Both the position numbers and the translations under genes were made by a program. A model generated the notes under the pieces. That model had not been told where the DNA came from. It did no database searches and was given only the letters and a program-made list of their open reading frames with translations. DNA of 64,000 nucleotides from Kineosporiaceae bacterium SCSIO 59966 (GTDB lineage: Bacteria; Actinomycetota; Actinomycetes; Actinomycetales; SCSIO-59966): NCBI GenBank assembly GCA_020881835.1, contig CP052876.1, forward strand, positions 496,001-560,000, in the 5' to 3' direction. This document shows, piece after piece, positions 26,735 through 34,674 of the stretch (within the stretch, counting starts at the first letter, position 1; each line of letters starts with the position of its first letter).

Positions 26735-26978
26735 GTTGGCTTTGCTCCGTCGACCGGTTCCGTCAGCGCCAGGCCGCGGATGCCCGCCTGCACCAGGGCG
26801 GGCGCTTCGAACACGTCACCAGAGGCTACCAGTCAACAGGCCGCCCACCTGGGCGGACACGCTGGTTCGTGTCAGGAGGCGAATCCGACCGCGTCACCAG
26901 CCGACACCGCCTTGACCTGCGTCTTCACCCCACGGCAGGCCCCAGAACCCCGATCAGCTGCGGAACTCAGGCGCCGGC

Positions 26979-27014
26979 TGCGACCGCCAGGTCCGCTCGG
27001 ACCACCCGCCGCGG
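26979..27014 (+). repeat. 36-bp dispersed repeat, copy 2
   Basis: Identical to 20291-20326 over 36 bases, direct orientation, 20 bases before the nnr-like repeat. Confidence 0.9.
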
Positions 27015-27033
27015 TCTTCGGGCGGTCCCGGCC

Positions 27034-27050
27034 GCCGTGGCCCGGCTGCT
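27034..27050 (+). repeat. 17-bp direct repeat, right copy (attR-like)
   Basis: Exact copy of 19466-19482. In frame it reads AVARLL followed by HAH and a TGA, so it looks like an alternative 3' end of nnr left on the far side of the island. Confidence 0.75.
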
Positions 27051-27087
27051 GCACGCGCACTGACCCCGCCTGGGACACTGGCAGACG

Positions 27088-28251
27088 ATGTCCGAGCCAG
27101 CAGCCCACGGCGCCGGCCACGCCGGCGAGGTCGTCGTCGACCTCGCGGCCGTGCGCGGCAACGTCGCTGCGCTGCGCGCTCGCGCCGTCGGCGCCCAGGT
27201 GATGGCGGTCGTCAAGGCGGACGCCTACGGTCACGGGCTCGTCCCCGCGGCCCGTGCCGCGCTCGCCGGCGGCGCGACGTGGCTCGGCGTCGCCCAGGTC
27301 GGCGAGGCCCTCGCCCTGCGCGCCGCCGGCGTCGGCGGCCGGGTGCTGTGCTGGCTGTACACCCCGGACGCCGACCTCGCCCCACTGGTGGCAGCCGACG
27401 TCGACGTGTCGGTGTCCGCGCCGTGGGCGTTGGACCGGGTCGTGGCCGCGGCCGGCGCCGTGGGGGGCGTCGCGCGGGTGCACCTCAAGGTCGACACCGG
27501 CCTCGGCCGCAACGGGTGCCCGCCGCCCCAGTGGCCGGACCTCGTCGACGCCGCGCTGCGCGCCCAGCGGGACGGCGCCGTCCGGCTGGTCGGGGTGTGG
27601 AGCCACCTGGCCTTCGCCGACGCCCCGCAGCACCCCACGGTTCGCCGGCAGGCCGAGGTGTTCGAGGACGCCGTCGCCGTCACGACCGCCCGCGGCGCCG
27701 ACCTCGAGGTCCGCCACCTGGCGAACTCCGCCGCCGTCCTGACCGCCCCTGAGCTCCACTACGACCTCGTCCGCCCCGGTCTGGCCGTGTACGGGCTGTC
27801 ACCCGTCCCCGACCTCGGTGGACCGGCCGACTACGGCCTGGTGCCGGCGATGACGGTGCGCACCTCGCTCGCCCTGGTCAAGGACGTCCCGGCCGGTCAC
27901 GGCGTCTCCTACGGCCACGAGTACACGACGGCGCGGCCGACCCGGCTCGGCCTGGTCCCGCTCGGGTACGCCGACGGCGTCCCCCGGCACGCCTCGAACC
28001 GGGGCCCGCTGCTCGTCGGCGGCGCCAGCGCCCGGGTGGCCGGCCGGGTCTGCATGGACCAGGTCGTCGTCGACCTGGGCCCCGACAGCGCTGCGGCGGC
28101 CGGGGACCCCGTCGTCCTGTTCGGTCCCGGCACCAGTGGGGAGCCCACCGCGCAGGACTGGGCGGACGCCGCCGGAACCATCAGCTACGAGATCGTCACC
28201 CGGATGAGCGCCCGACTGCCGCGGCGCTGGGTGGGACAGGAGGTCACGTGA
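27088..28251 (+). CDS. alr: Alanine racemase
   Basis: 387 residues. PLP enzyme that makes D-alanine for peptidoglycan. The cofactor lysine is in VVKADAYGHG (about K43), and the second catalytic base lies near GVSYGHEYTT and PLGYADGVPRHASNRG. CMDQVVVDLG and SYEIVTRMSARLPRRW complete the family pattern. ATG 27088 is preceded by a possible -10 box but no clear Shine-Dalgarno. Its stop overlaps the GTG of the next gene. Confidence 0.97.
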   Translation: MSEPAAHGAGHAGEVVVDLAAVRGNVAALRARAVGAQVMAVVKADAYGHGLVPAARAALAGGATWLGVAQVGEALALRAAGVGGRVLCWLYTPDADLAPLVAADVDVSVSAPWALDRVVAAAGAVGGVARVHLKVDTGLGRNGCPPPQWPDLVDAALRAQRDGAVRLVGVWSHLAFADAPQHPTVRRQAEVFEDAVAVTTARGADLEVRHLANSAAVLTAPELHYDLVRPGLAVYGLSPVPDLGGPADYGLVPAMTVRTSLALVKDVPAGHGVSYGHEYTTARPTRLGLVPLGYADGVPRHASNRGPLLVGGASARVAGRVCMDQVVVDLGPDSAAAAGDPVVLFGPGTSGEPTAQDWADAAGTISYEIVTRMSARLPRRWVGQEVT

Positions 28252-29345
28252 GCCGTCGCACCGGGCTGCTGTCTCTCGGTGTCGGCCTGGCCGCCGCCGG
28301 CGTCGGCGCCGTTCTCGGCACCGCCGCGGAGCGGCTCGCCGTGGGTCGCCCGCTGCTCCCCGCCAGTGAGGACGTGGACTCCGGCGACGTCGCCGAGCGG
28401 GACCCGCTCGGCGCCCTGCACGCGCCGCCGCGGCCGGTCACCGCCGACGACGGCACGGTGCTGCACGCCGAGGTCGACGAGCCCGCCGAGCCGGACCCGG
28501 ACGGGCTCACCGTCGTGTTCAGCCACGGGTACTCCCTCAGCTTGGACTCCTGGCACTACCAGCGGCAGGCCATGCGCGGGCGCTACCGGATGGTGTTCTG
28601 GGACCAGCGCGGCCACGGTCGTTCCCAGCGCGGGCCGCAGGGGTCCGCCACTGTCGACCAGGTCGGCCGCGACCTCGCCCGGGTCGTCGCCGAGACCGCC
28701 CCGAACGGCCCCCTCGTCCTCGTCGGCCACTCGATGGGCGGGATGACGGTGATGTCCTACGCCGCCCACTACGGCGAGGAGTTCGCCCGCCGGGTCGCCG
28801 GCGCCGCACTCGTGTCGACCAGCTCGGGCGGCATGTCCACCGTCGACTTCGGTCTGGACCGCCTCGGTCTGGCCCTGCACCGGGTCGGCCCGCCGGCGCT
28901 GTCGCTGCTGGCCCGCCGTCCGGGCCTGGTCGAGCGTGGACGCCGGATCGGCTCGGACCTGGAAGAGGTTCTGGTTCGCCGGTTCAGCTACGCCTCGGAC
29001 GTCGACGAGGAACTCGTCCGGTTCACTGCCGACATGATCGCCTCCACCCGGATCGAGGTGGTCAGCGACTTCTTCCCGGAGTTCAGCGCGCACGACAAGC
29101 GGGAGGCGCTGGCTGCGCTCGACGGGATCGAGACGCTGGTCCTGGTCGGCGACTCCGACCTGCTCACCCCGGCCGCCCACAGCGAGGACATCGTTCGGCT
29201 CGTCCCGCACGCCGAGCACGTCGTCGTCCGTGACGGCGGCCACCTCGTCATGCTCGAGCACCCCGACGTCGTCACGGGGCACCTCGTCGCCCTGGTCGAG
29301 CGGGCCCGGCGGGCCGGGGTGCACCCGGCGAGGGAGACGGCGTGA
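28248..29345 (+). CDS. Alpha/beta hydrolase
   Basis: 365 residues, GTG start coupled to alr by a four-base overlap. An N-terminal hydrophobic stretch (about residues 6-25) could be an anchor or signal. The hydrolase core has SHGYSLSLDSWHYQR (oxyanion region), DQRGHGRS and the nucleophile elbow VGHSMGGMTVMS. The acid is probably D in VGDSDLLTP and the histidine lies in DGGHLVMLEHP. The substrate is unknown. It sits in the conserved alr-hydrolase-tsaE arrangement. Confidence 0.88.
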   Translation: MSRRTGLLSLGVGLAAAGVGAVLGTAAERLAVGRPLLPASEDVDSGDVAERDPLGALHAPPRPVTADDGTVLHAEVDEPAEPDPDGLTVVFSHGYSLSLDSWHYQRQAMRGRYRMVFWDQRGHGRSQRGPQGSATVDQVGRDLARVVAETAPNGPLVLVGHSMGGMTVMSYAAHYGEEFARRVAGAALVSTSSGGMSTVDFGLDRLGLALHRVGPPALSLLARRPGLVERGRRIGSDLEEVLVRRFSYASDVDEELVRFTADMIASTRIEVVSDFFPEFSAHDKREALAALDGIETLVLVGDSDLLTPAAHSEDIVRLVPHAEHVVVRDGGHLVMLEHPDVVTGHLVALVERARRAGVHPARETA

Positions 29346-29890
29346 GTGATGCGGTCGTCGTCCCGACGGCGGAGGCGATGCGCGAGCTCGGCCGGCAGCT
29401 CGCCGGACTGCTGCGCGCCGGCGACCTCGTCGTCCTCAGCGGGGACCTCGGGGCCGGCAAGACCACGCTGACCCAGGGGATCGGGGAGGGCCTCGGCGTC
29501 CGTGGACCGGTCACCTCCCCGACGTTCGTGATCGCTCGGGTGCACCCGTCCACCGTCGACGGGCCGCCGCTCGTGCACGTCGACGCCTACCGGCTGGGCG
29601 ACATCGCCGAGGTCGACGACCTCGACCTCGACGCGTCGGTCGCGGAGTCGGTGACGGTCGTGGAGTGGGGCGCCGGGCTCGTCGAGGGCCTGGCCGTCGA
29701 CCGTCTGGAGGTGCGGCTCGAGCGGCCTCGCGGCGACGACCCGGACGCCGGGGACGGCCCGGACGCCGGGGGGGACGCGGACGTCGAGGGGGACACCGCC
29801 GCGCGCACCGTCCGGGTCACCGGTGTCGGGGACCGGTGGGCCGGCGTCCAGCTGCCCGGCGTCCGGCTGACCGGCGCAGACCTGGACTAA
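29342..29890 (+). CDS. tsaE: tRNA t6A biosynthesis ATPase TsaE
   Basis: 182 residues; GTG start overlaps the hydrolase stop. TsaE is the ATPase that drives the TsaB-TsaD complex in forming threonylcarbamoyladenosine at tRNA position 37. Walker A SGDLGAGKTTLTQGIG (about 32-47), TSPTFVI and HVDAYRLG are conserved, as is VVEWGAGL. The C-terminal 45 residues are an Asp/Gly-rich insertion plus tail, longer than usual. Confidence 0.95.
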   Translation: MSDAVVVPTAEAMRELGRQLAGLLRAGDLVVLSGDLGAGKTTLTQGIGEGLGVRGPVTSPTFVIARVHPSTVDGPPLVHVDAYRLGDIAEVDDLDLDASVAESVTVVEWGAGLVEGLAVDRLEVRLERPRGDDPDAGDGPDAGGDADVEGDTAARTVRVTGVGDRWAGVQLPGVRLTGADLD

Positions 29891-29899
29891 CCTCGCCGC
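29888..29899 (+). promoter_or_regulatory. Leaderless-type -10 box of tsaB
   Basis: TAACCT at 29888-29893, overlapping the tsaE stop, then six nt, then the tsaB GTG. A CTGACC (29867-29872) is a possible -35 with a short 15-nt spacer. Confidence 0.5.
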
Positions 29900-30592
29900 G
29901 TGCTCCTGCTGGGGATCGACACCTCCGCCGCCGTCGGCGCCGCCGTGCACGACGGCCGGTCCGTGCTCGTCGCCGCCCGCGAGCACGATCCCCGCCGGCA
30001 CGCCGAGCTGCTCGCCCCGATGGTGACCGACGTGCTGGCGCGGGCCGGGGTCGACCGGTCGCAGCTCACCGGTGTCGCGGTCGGCGTCGGGCCCGGCCCG
30101 TTCACCGGGCTGCGGGTGGGTCTCGTCACCGCGCGCACGCTCGGGCTCGTGCTCGGCGTGCCGGTGCACGGCGTCTGCAGCCTGGACGCGCTCGCCGAGG
30201 AGGCGCTCGCCGCGGACCCCGACGGCCTCGCCGACGGGTTCGTCGTCGCCACCGACGCCCGGCGCCGGGAGGTGTACTGGGCCCGGTACGCCGTCGGCGA
30301 CGGCGTCGCCCGCCGGGTGACCGGACCGCACGTCGGCCCGGCGCGGGACGTCGACCGCGACCCCGGCGACGGCGGCCCACCCGTGCCGGTCGTCGGCCGC
30401 GGCGCCGCGCTCTACCCCGACGTCCTGCCCGGTCCGGCGGGGTCACCGGCCGATCCGGGGCCCGGCGCGGTCGCCGCGATCGCCGTCCGGGTGCTCGCCG
30501 GTGGCCCCGGCGAACTGCTGGGGCCCGAGCCGCTGTACCTGCGTCGTCCGGACGCCGTCGAACCCGGGTCCCGCAAGCCCGTGCTGCAGTAG
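29900..30592 (+). CDS. tsaB: tRNA t6A biosynthesis protein TsaB
   Basis: 230 residues from GTG 29900. TsaB is the inactive ASKHA paralogue that dimerises with TsaD. LLGIDTSAAVGAAVHDG, GVAVGVGPGPFTGLRVGL and GVCSLDALAEEAL are typical. In most actinobacteria rimI follows directly; here 6.5 kb of other genes intervene before rimI-tsaD. Confidence 0.94.
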   Translation: MLLLGIDTSAAVGAAVHDGRSVLVAAREHDPRRHAELLAPMVTDVLARAGVDRSQLTGVAVGVGPGPFTGLRVGLVTARTLGLVLGVPVHGVCSLDALAEEALAADPDGLADGFVVATDARRREVYWARYAVGDGVARRVTGPHVGPARDVDRDPGDGGPPVPVVGRGAALYPDVLPGPAGSPADPGPGAVAAIAVRVLAGGPGELLGPEPLYLRRPDAVEPGSRKPVLQ

Positions 30593-30650
30593 GACTGTGC
30601 CGCAGCGGTTCTGCAGCGGTTCTCGAGCCGGGACTGTCGGTGGTCGCCGT

Positions 30651-30662
30651 TAGCGTGACCGT
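30651..30662 (+). promoter_or_regulatory. Leaderless-type -10 box of the DUF222/HNH gene
   Basis: TAGCGT at 30651-30656 then six nt to the ATG at 30663. No Shine-Dalgarno sequence is visible. Confidence 0.5.
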
Positions 30663-32321
30663 ATGGACAGGCAGCAGCTGGCGGTCGCGGACGGCGAGGG
30701 CACGCCGCCCGCCGCCCGGCTGCGGCAGCTGGTCGCCGACGCGCTCGCCCACGAGACCGGGCCCGAGCTGCTGGCCGGGGTGCTGGCCGTGTCGGCGCGC
30801 GACGACCTGTCCGCCCGGGAGCTCGTCGAGCTCACCTGCGCGTGGGACCGGCTGTCGTCCTACGTCACCGCCGGCCGGTACGCCGCGGTCGCGGACCTGG
30901 ACCGCGCGCTGCCCACGCCTGCCCGGCGCGGGAAGGGGCGCGTGCCAGCCGGGCGGCGCGCCGCCGACGAGCTGGCACCGGCGCTCGGGATGGCGCCCGC
31001 GACGGCCTCGCGGCTGGTCAACGACGCCCGGCGGCTCGACGGGGAGATGCCGGCTGCCTTCGACGCCCTCGCCGAGGGCCGGGTCACCCCACCGCAGGTC
31101 CGGGTGCTGCTGGAGGTGACCGCGGGGCAGCCGCACGCGGTGGTGCGGGCGGTGGAGCAGGCCGCGGTGACGCAGGCGGCGGGGCGGACCACCGGCCAGC
31201 TGCGGGAGGCGCTGACCGCCACGGCGGTGGCCGCCGACCCGGGGTTCGCCGAGCGCGCCGCGGCCAGCGGCAGGGCCAAGCGGGACGTCGTCCTGCGGCC
31301 GTCGCCGTTGCCCGGCTGCACCCGGATGGTGGCCGACCTGCCCACGCTCGACGCGTACGCCGCCTGGCACGCGCTCAACGGTGTCGCGCTCGCTGCGCGC
31401 GCCCGCGGCGTCCGGGGCGACGGCACCGCGGAGGACCGCAGCCTGGGGCAGCTGCGCGCCGACGCCCTGGTCGGGCTGCTCACCGGCCTCGTCGACCCGG
31501 CCGACGCCGCCCTGGTGCCCACTCCGGACCGGCTGGCGACGCTGGCCGAGGTGCACGTCGTGGTCGACCTGTACACGCTCCGCGACGCCGACCGGGCCGC
31601 GTACCTGCCCGGCGTCGGGCCGGTCGACGCCCAGCACGTCCGGTGGGTCGCCCGCCGCGCGCGGTGGCGTCGGCTCGTCGTCGACCCGGTCACCGGCACG
31701 CTGCGTTCCGTCGGCACCCGGGTGCATCCGCCCGGCCCCGGCGGCGACGAGGACGGCGACGGCTGGGGGAGCGGAGGGCCATGGCCCCGTGGCCGAGATC
31801 CCGGTGGTGGGGGACGCGGAGGGCCCGGCGGACGACGCGGAGGCCCCGGTGGAGGACGGCGCGGACGTGGCGGAGGACGGCACGGACGTGGCGGTGGACG
31901 CGGAGGCGGCGGGGGAGCCGGTGGTGGGCCTCGTGACGGTGGGCGCACGACCGCGGCCAGGCTGACTCGGCTGCTCGCCGACCCGCTGGAGGCACCTCCC
32001 GCGCCGTCGCGGGGCTACCGCCCCGGGGCTGCTCTGGCCCGGCACGTGCGGACCCGTGACGCCGTGTGCATCGGTCCGGCGTGCCACCACGCGGCCCATG
32101 GGACCCAGCTCGACCACACTGTCGACCACGCCGCGGGCGGACCGACGGCGGATGCCAACCTCGGTTCACCCTGCCAGCGGTGGCACAACGCGAAGACGCA
32201 CGGCGGGTGGCGCCTCCAGCAGCCCGCCCCGGGCGTGTTCGCGTGGACCAGTCCGACCGGCCGGCACTACCTGCGCCGCGCCCGCCCCGTGCTCGGCCCG
32301 GTGGCCGGCCCGGGAGTCTGA
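30663..32321 (+). CDS. DUF222 / HNH endonuclease (13E12-type) with disturbed linker
   Basis: 552 residues. The N-terminal DUF222 domain covers about 20-350 (LTCAWDRLSSYVTAGRYAAV, GRVTPPQVRVLLE). An HNH nuclease lies at about 455-530 (RDAVCIGPACHHAAHGTQLD, HTVDHAAGGPT, NLGSPCQRWHNAKTHGGW). These are multicopy genes in actinobacteria. Residues about 370-440 are Gly/Arg-rich and use A/T-ending codons. The +1 frame over 31770-31955 reads as a normal acidic linker (AEIPVVGDAEGPADDAEAPV), implying two compensating one-base indels. Confidence 0.85.
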   Translation: MDRQQLAVADGEGTPPAARLRQLVADALAHETGPELLAGVLAVSARDDLSARELVELTCAWDRLSSYVTAGRYAAVADLDRALPTPARRGKGRVPAGRRAADELAPALGMAPATASRLVNDARRLDGEMPAAFDALAEGRVTPPQVRVLLEVTAGQPHAVVRAVEQAAVTQAAGRTTGQLREALTATAVAADPGFAERAAASGRAKRDVVLRPSPLPGCTRMVADLPTLDAYAAWHALNGVALAARARGVRGDGTAEDRSLGQLRADALVGLLTGLVDPADAALVPTPDRLATLAEVHVVVDLYTLRDADRAAYLPGVGPVDAQHVRWVARRARWRRLVVDPVTGTLRSVGTRVHPPGPGGDEDGDGWGSGGPWPRGRDPGGGGRGGPGGRRGGPGGGRRGRGGGRHGRGGGRGGGGGAGGGPRDGGRTTAARLTRLLADPLEAPPAPSRGYRPGAALARHVRTRDAVCIGPACHHAAHGTQLDHTVDHAAGGPTADANLGSPCQRWHNAKTHGGWRLQQPAPGVFAWTSPTGRHYLRRARPVLGPVAGPGV

Positions 32322-32373
32322 GCGAGACGTGGCGGTTCGGGATGTCGGGCGCCGGCCGTGGGCTCGGCTCTGG

Positions 32374-33216
32374 TCAGGCGGTGGTGAACCGGCCCAGCAC
32401 GTGGGTGCGGCCCGACGGCGAGCGCATCACCGCGTCGGTGGTCTCCCCGGTCCGCACGCCGATCTCGACGGTGCCGGGCAGCAGCACCGGTGCCCGGAAC
32501 ACGGCGGTGTACCGGACGGCGTCCGGCAGCCGGTTGGCCACCAGCGCGGCCAGCGCGCCGGCCGTCCACATCCCGTGGGCGATCGCCCGGGGGAAGCCGA
32601 GCAGCCGCGCCGACAGCGGGTGCAGGTGGATCGGGTTGACGTCGCCGGAGACCGCGGCGTAGCGGCGGCCGAGGTCGCCGCCGAGCCGGCGGACCGCAGT
32701 GGTCGCCAGCTGCTCGTCGACGTCCAGCCGCGGCCCGGCCGCGCCGGGGTCGCCGCCGCCGCGGCGCAGGTAGGTGCTCGTCGACGTCCACGCCGGTTCG
32801 CCGTCCAGGGCCACTTCGGTGAGCAGGTCGACGGTGCGGCCCCTGGGGTGCGGGTGCGGCCCGGTGGCGCGCACCGTGACGTCGAGCGGGGCGCCCACCG
32901 GCAGCGGCCGGCGCTGCTCGATGACGTTGGCGACGTGCACGAGTCCGACCGCGGGGAACGGGAAGTCCCCGGCGGCCATCAGCTGCATCTGCAGCGGGAA
33001 GCCGAGCAGGTGCGGGTAGGTCAGCGGCAGGTCGCCGGTCAGGACGTCGTCGACTAGCCGCGCGTAGGCCGCGACGTGGTCGGCCTCGGGGCGCAGGCCG
33101 GTGAGCCGCAGGGCGCGGTCCGGCACCGCGCCACCGCCACCACCACGCCGAGGCAGGACGGCGCGGGCGTACAGCGGCAGCAGCGACGGCGGGGAACCCA
33201 CCTCGACGACGTCCAC
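32374..33216 (-). CDS. MaoC-like (R)-specific enoyl/hydroxyacyl dehydratase, HtdX-like
   Basis: 280 residues, double hot-dog organisation. The hydratase-2 motif is clear: YAAVSGDVNPIHLHPLSARL then GFPRAIAHGMW (Asp and His catalytic). It should hydrate or dehydrate acyl-CoA or acyl-ACP esters. It lies 10 nt downstream of the FabG4-like gene, so they form one operon. The order matches M. tuberculosis htdX-fabG4 divergent from fadA2 (from memory). Confidence 0.88.
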   Translation of the reverse strand: MDVVEVGSPPSLLPLYARAVLPRRGGGGGAVPDRALRLTGLRPEADHVAAYARLVDDVLTGDLPLTYPHLLGFPLQMQLMAAGDFPFPAVGLVHVANVIEQRRPLPVGAPLDVTVRATGPHPHPRGRTVDLLTEVALDGEPAWTSTSTYLRRGGGDPGAAGPRLDVDEQLATTAVRRLGGDLGRRYAAVSGDVNPIHLHPLSARLLGFPRAIAHGMWTAGALAALVANRLPDAVRYTAVFRAPVLLPGTVEIGVRTGETTDAVMRSPSGRTHVLGRFTTA

Positions 33217-33226
33217 CCGCCCCGCC

Positions 33227-34588
33227 TCAGGCGCCGATCAGGGCCTGGCCGCAGACCCGGACGACGTTGCCGGTCACCCCGGTGGACGCTGGCCACAGCA
33301 GCCAGCCGATCGTCTCGGCGACGTCGACCGGCAGGCCGCCCTGGTTCAGCGAGGACAGTCGTCGTCCGGCCTGACGCACACCCACCGGGACGGCGGCCGT
33401 CATCTGCGTCTCGATGAACCCTGGGGCGACCGCGTTGACGGTGATCCCCTGGCCGGCCAGGTCCGCGGAGAGCCGGTCGACGAGGCCAGCGACACCGGCC
33501 TTGGAGGTCGCGTAGTTCGTCTGCCCGGTGTTGCCGGCCAGCCCGGCCACCGAGGACACCCCGACGACCCGGGAACCGTGGCCCAGGACGCCGTCGGCGA
33601 CGAGCTCGGTGGTGATCCGTAGCGGGGCCGCGAGGTTGACCGCGAGCACCTGGCGCCAGCGGTCGGCGGACATGTTCCGCAGTCGCTTGTCCCGGGTGAT
33701 CCCGGCGTTGTGGACGATGCCGTGCAGGTCGTCGTGGTGCTCGGCGGCGTGCCGGGCGATGCGCGCCGCGGCGTCCGGGGCGGTGACGTCCAGGGCCAGG
33801 TAGCTGCCGCCGGTCCGTCGGGCCACGTCGGCCAGCCCTGAGGCGGCGGCGGGGACGTCGACCGCGACGACGGTCCCGCCGTCCCGGGCGACCGTCGTCG
33901 CGATCGCCTCGCCGATGCCCCGGGAGGCACCGGTGACGACGACGACCCGCCCGGTCAGGGGCGCGTCCCAATCGGGCACGTCGACCGGCCCGTCGACGTC
34001 CGTGCCCATCTCGACGTCCGTGCCGATCTCGACGACCTGCCCGGAGACGAACGCCGAGCGGGCCGACAGCAGGAAGCGGAGGGTCGAGCCGATCCGGTCC
34101 TGGGCACCAGGGGCGACCCGGACCAGCTGGGACGTCGCACCCTGGCCGCCGACCTCCTTGCCGACGGAACGGGTGAACCCCTCCAGGGCACGCTGGACGA
34201 CGGCCGCCTCGGCGTCCGCGGCGTCCTGCGGGCGACCGGCCAGGACGAGGACCCGGCCACCGTCCGCCAGCCGGCGCACGGTGGGGGAGAAGAACGCGTG
34301 CAGCCGCTCGAGGTCCTCGACGGTGGCGAGGTCGTCGGCGTCCAGGACGAGCGCGCCGTAGCGGGTCTGGCCGTCGTCGGTCCTGCGGATGTCGACCCCG
34401 GTGCCGGACAGCGCCGCGGCGGCGGCGTCGGCGAGGCGCCCGCCGTCGGCGGGGCCGAGCAGCACCGGTCCGACGGTGAGCGGCTGGCCCGGGGCGTACC
34501 GGCGCAGCACGGGCGGGGTGGGCAGGCCCAGGCGGGGGAGCACGAGACGGCCGGCGGGGGACGCGGCGAGTGCGGCGTAGCGGTCCAC
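33227..34588 (-). CDS. fabG4: High-molecular-weight 3-oxoacyl reductase, FabG4-like
   Basis: 453 residues, about twice the size of ordinary FabG. The first 190 or so residues are a non-catalytic flavodoxin-like domain; the C-terminal SDR domain starts near 210 with VVVTGASRGIGEA. It has the catalytic YATSK (in TNYATSKAGVAG) and HNAGITRDK. FabG4 proteins reduce 3-oxoacyl-CoA with NAD(P)H. Divergent from the thiolase gene across an 86-nt operator region. Confidence 0.92.
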   Translation of the reverse strand: MDRYAALAASPAGRLVLPRLGLPTPPVLRRYAPGQPLTVGPVLLGPADGGRLADAAAAALSGTGVDIRRTDDGQTRYGALVLDADDLATVEDLERLHAFFSPTVRRLADGGRVLVLAGRPQDAADAEAAVVQRALEGFTRSVGKEVGGQGATSQLVRVAPGAQDRIGSTLRFLLSARSAFVSGQVVEIGTDVEMGTDVDGPVDVPDWDAPLTGRVVVVTGASRGIGEAIATTVARDGGTVVAVDVPAAASGLADVARRTGGSYLALDVTAPDAAARIARHAAEHHDDLHGIVHNAGITRDKRLRNMSADRWRQVLAVNLAAPLRITTELVADGVLGHGSRVVGVSSVAGLAGNTGQTNYATSKAGVAGLVDRLSADLAGQGITVNAVAPGFIETQMTAAVPVGVRQAGRRLSSLNQGGLPVDVAETIGWLLWPASTGVTGNVVRVCGQALIGA

Positions 34589-34674
34589 GGTGTTACCGTA
34601 ACTTTCTGTGTAACTGGTTGTCGACCTGATCGTGTCGGCGGCCGGTGAGACCGTGCACCCAGGAGGAGCCTGCA
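34589..34674. promoter_or_regulatory. Divergent operator region between fabG4 and thiolase genes
   Basis: Contains the palindrome GTTACCGTAAC (34592-34602), a further GTAAC at 34610-34614, and the sequence GTGTAACTGGTTGTC (34608-34622). The last matches GTGACACTGGTTGTC on the minus strand upstream of the TetR gene at 37056-37070 in 13 of 15 positions. Likely binding site of that TetR. Confidence 0.6.

Larger units (their letters stand above)
26735..27087. other. Island right border, no gene
   Basis: 350 bases without a credible gene. It holds the second 36-bp repeat (26979-27014), the 17-bp nnr-like repeat (27034-27050) and an in-frame stop after HAH at 27061-27063. The alr upstream region follows, with GACACT at 27074-27079, eight nt before the alr ATG. 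No integrase gene or tRNA was found. Confidence 0.6.

Noticed and set aside
31381-31965. Separate acidic ORF inside the DUF222/HNH gene
   Set aside because: It has no start signal of its own and fits as the displaced linker of the same protein.
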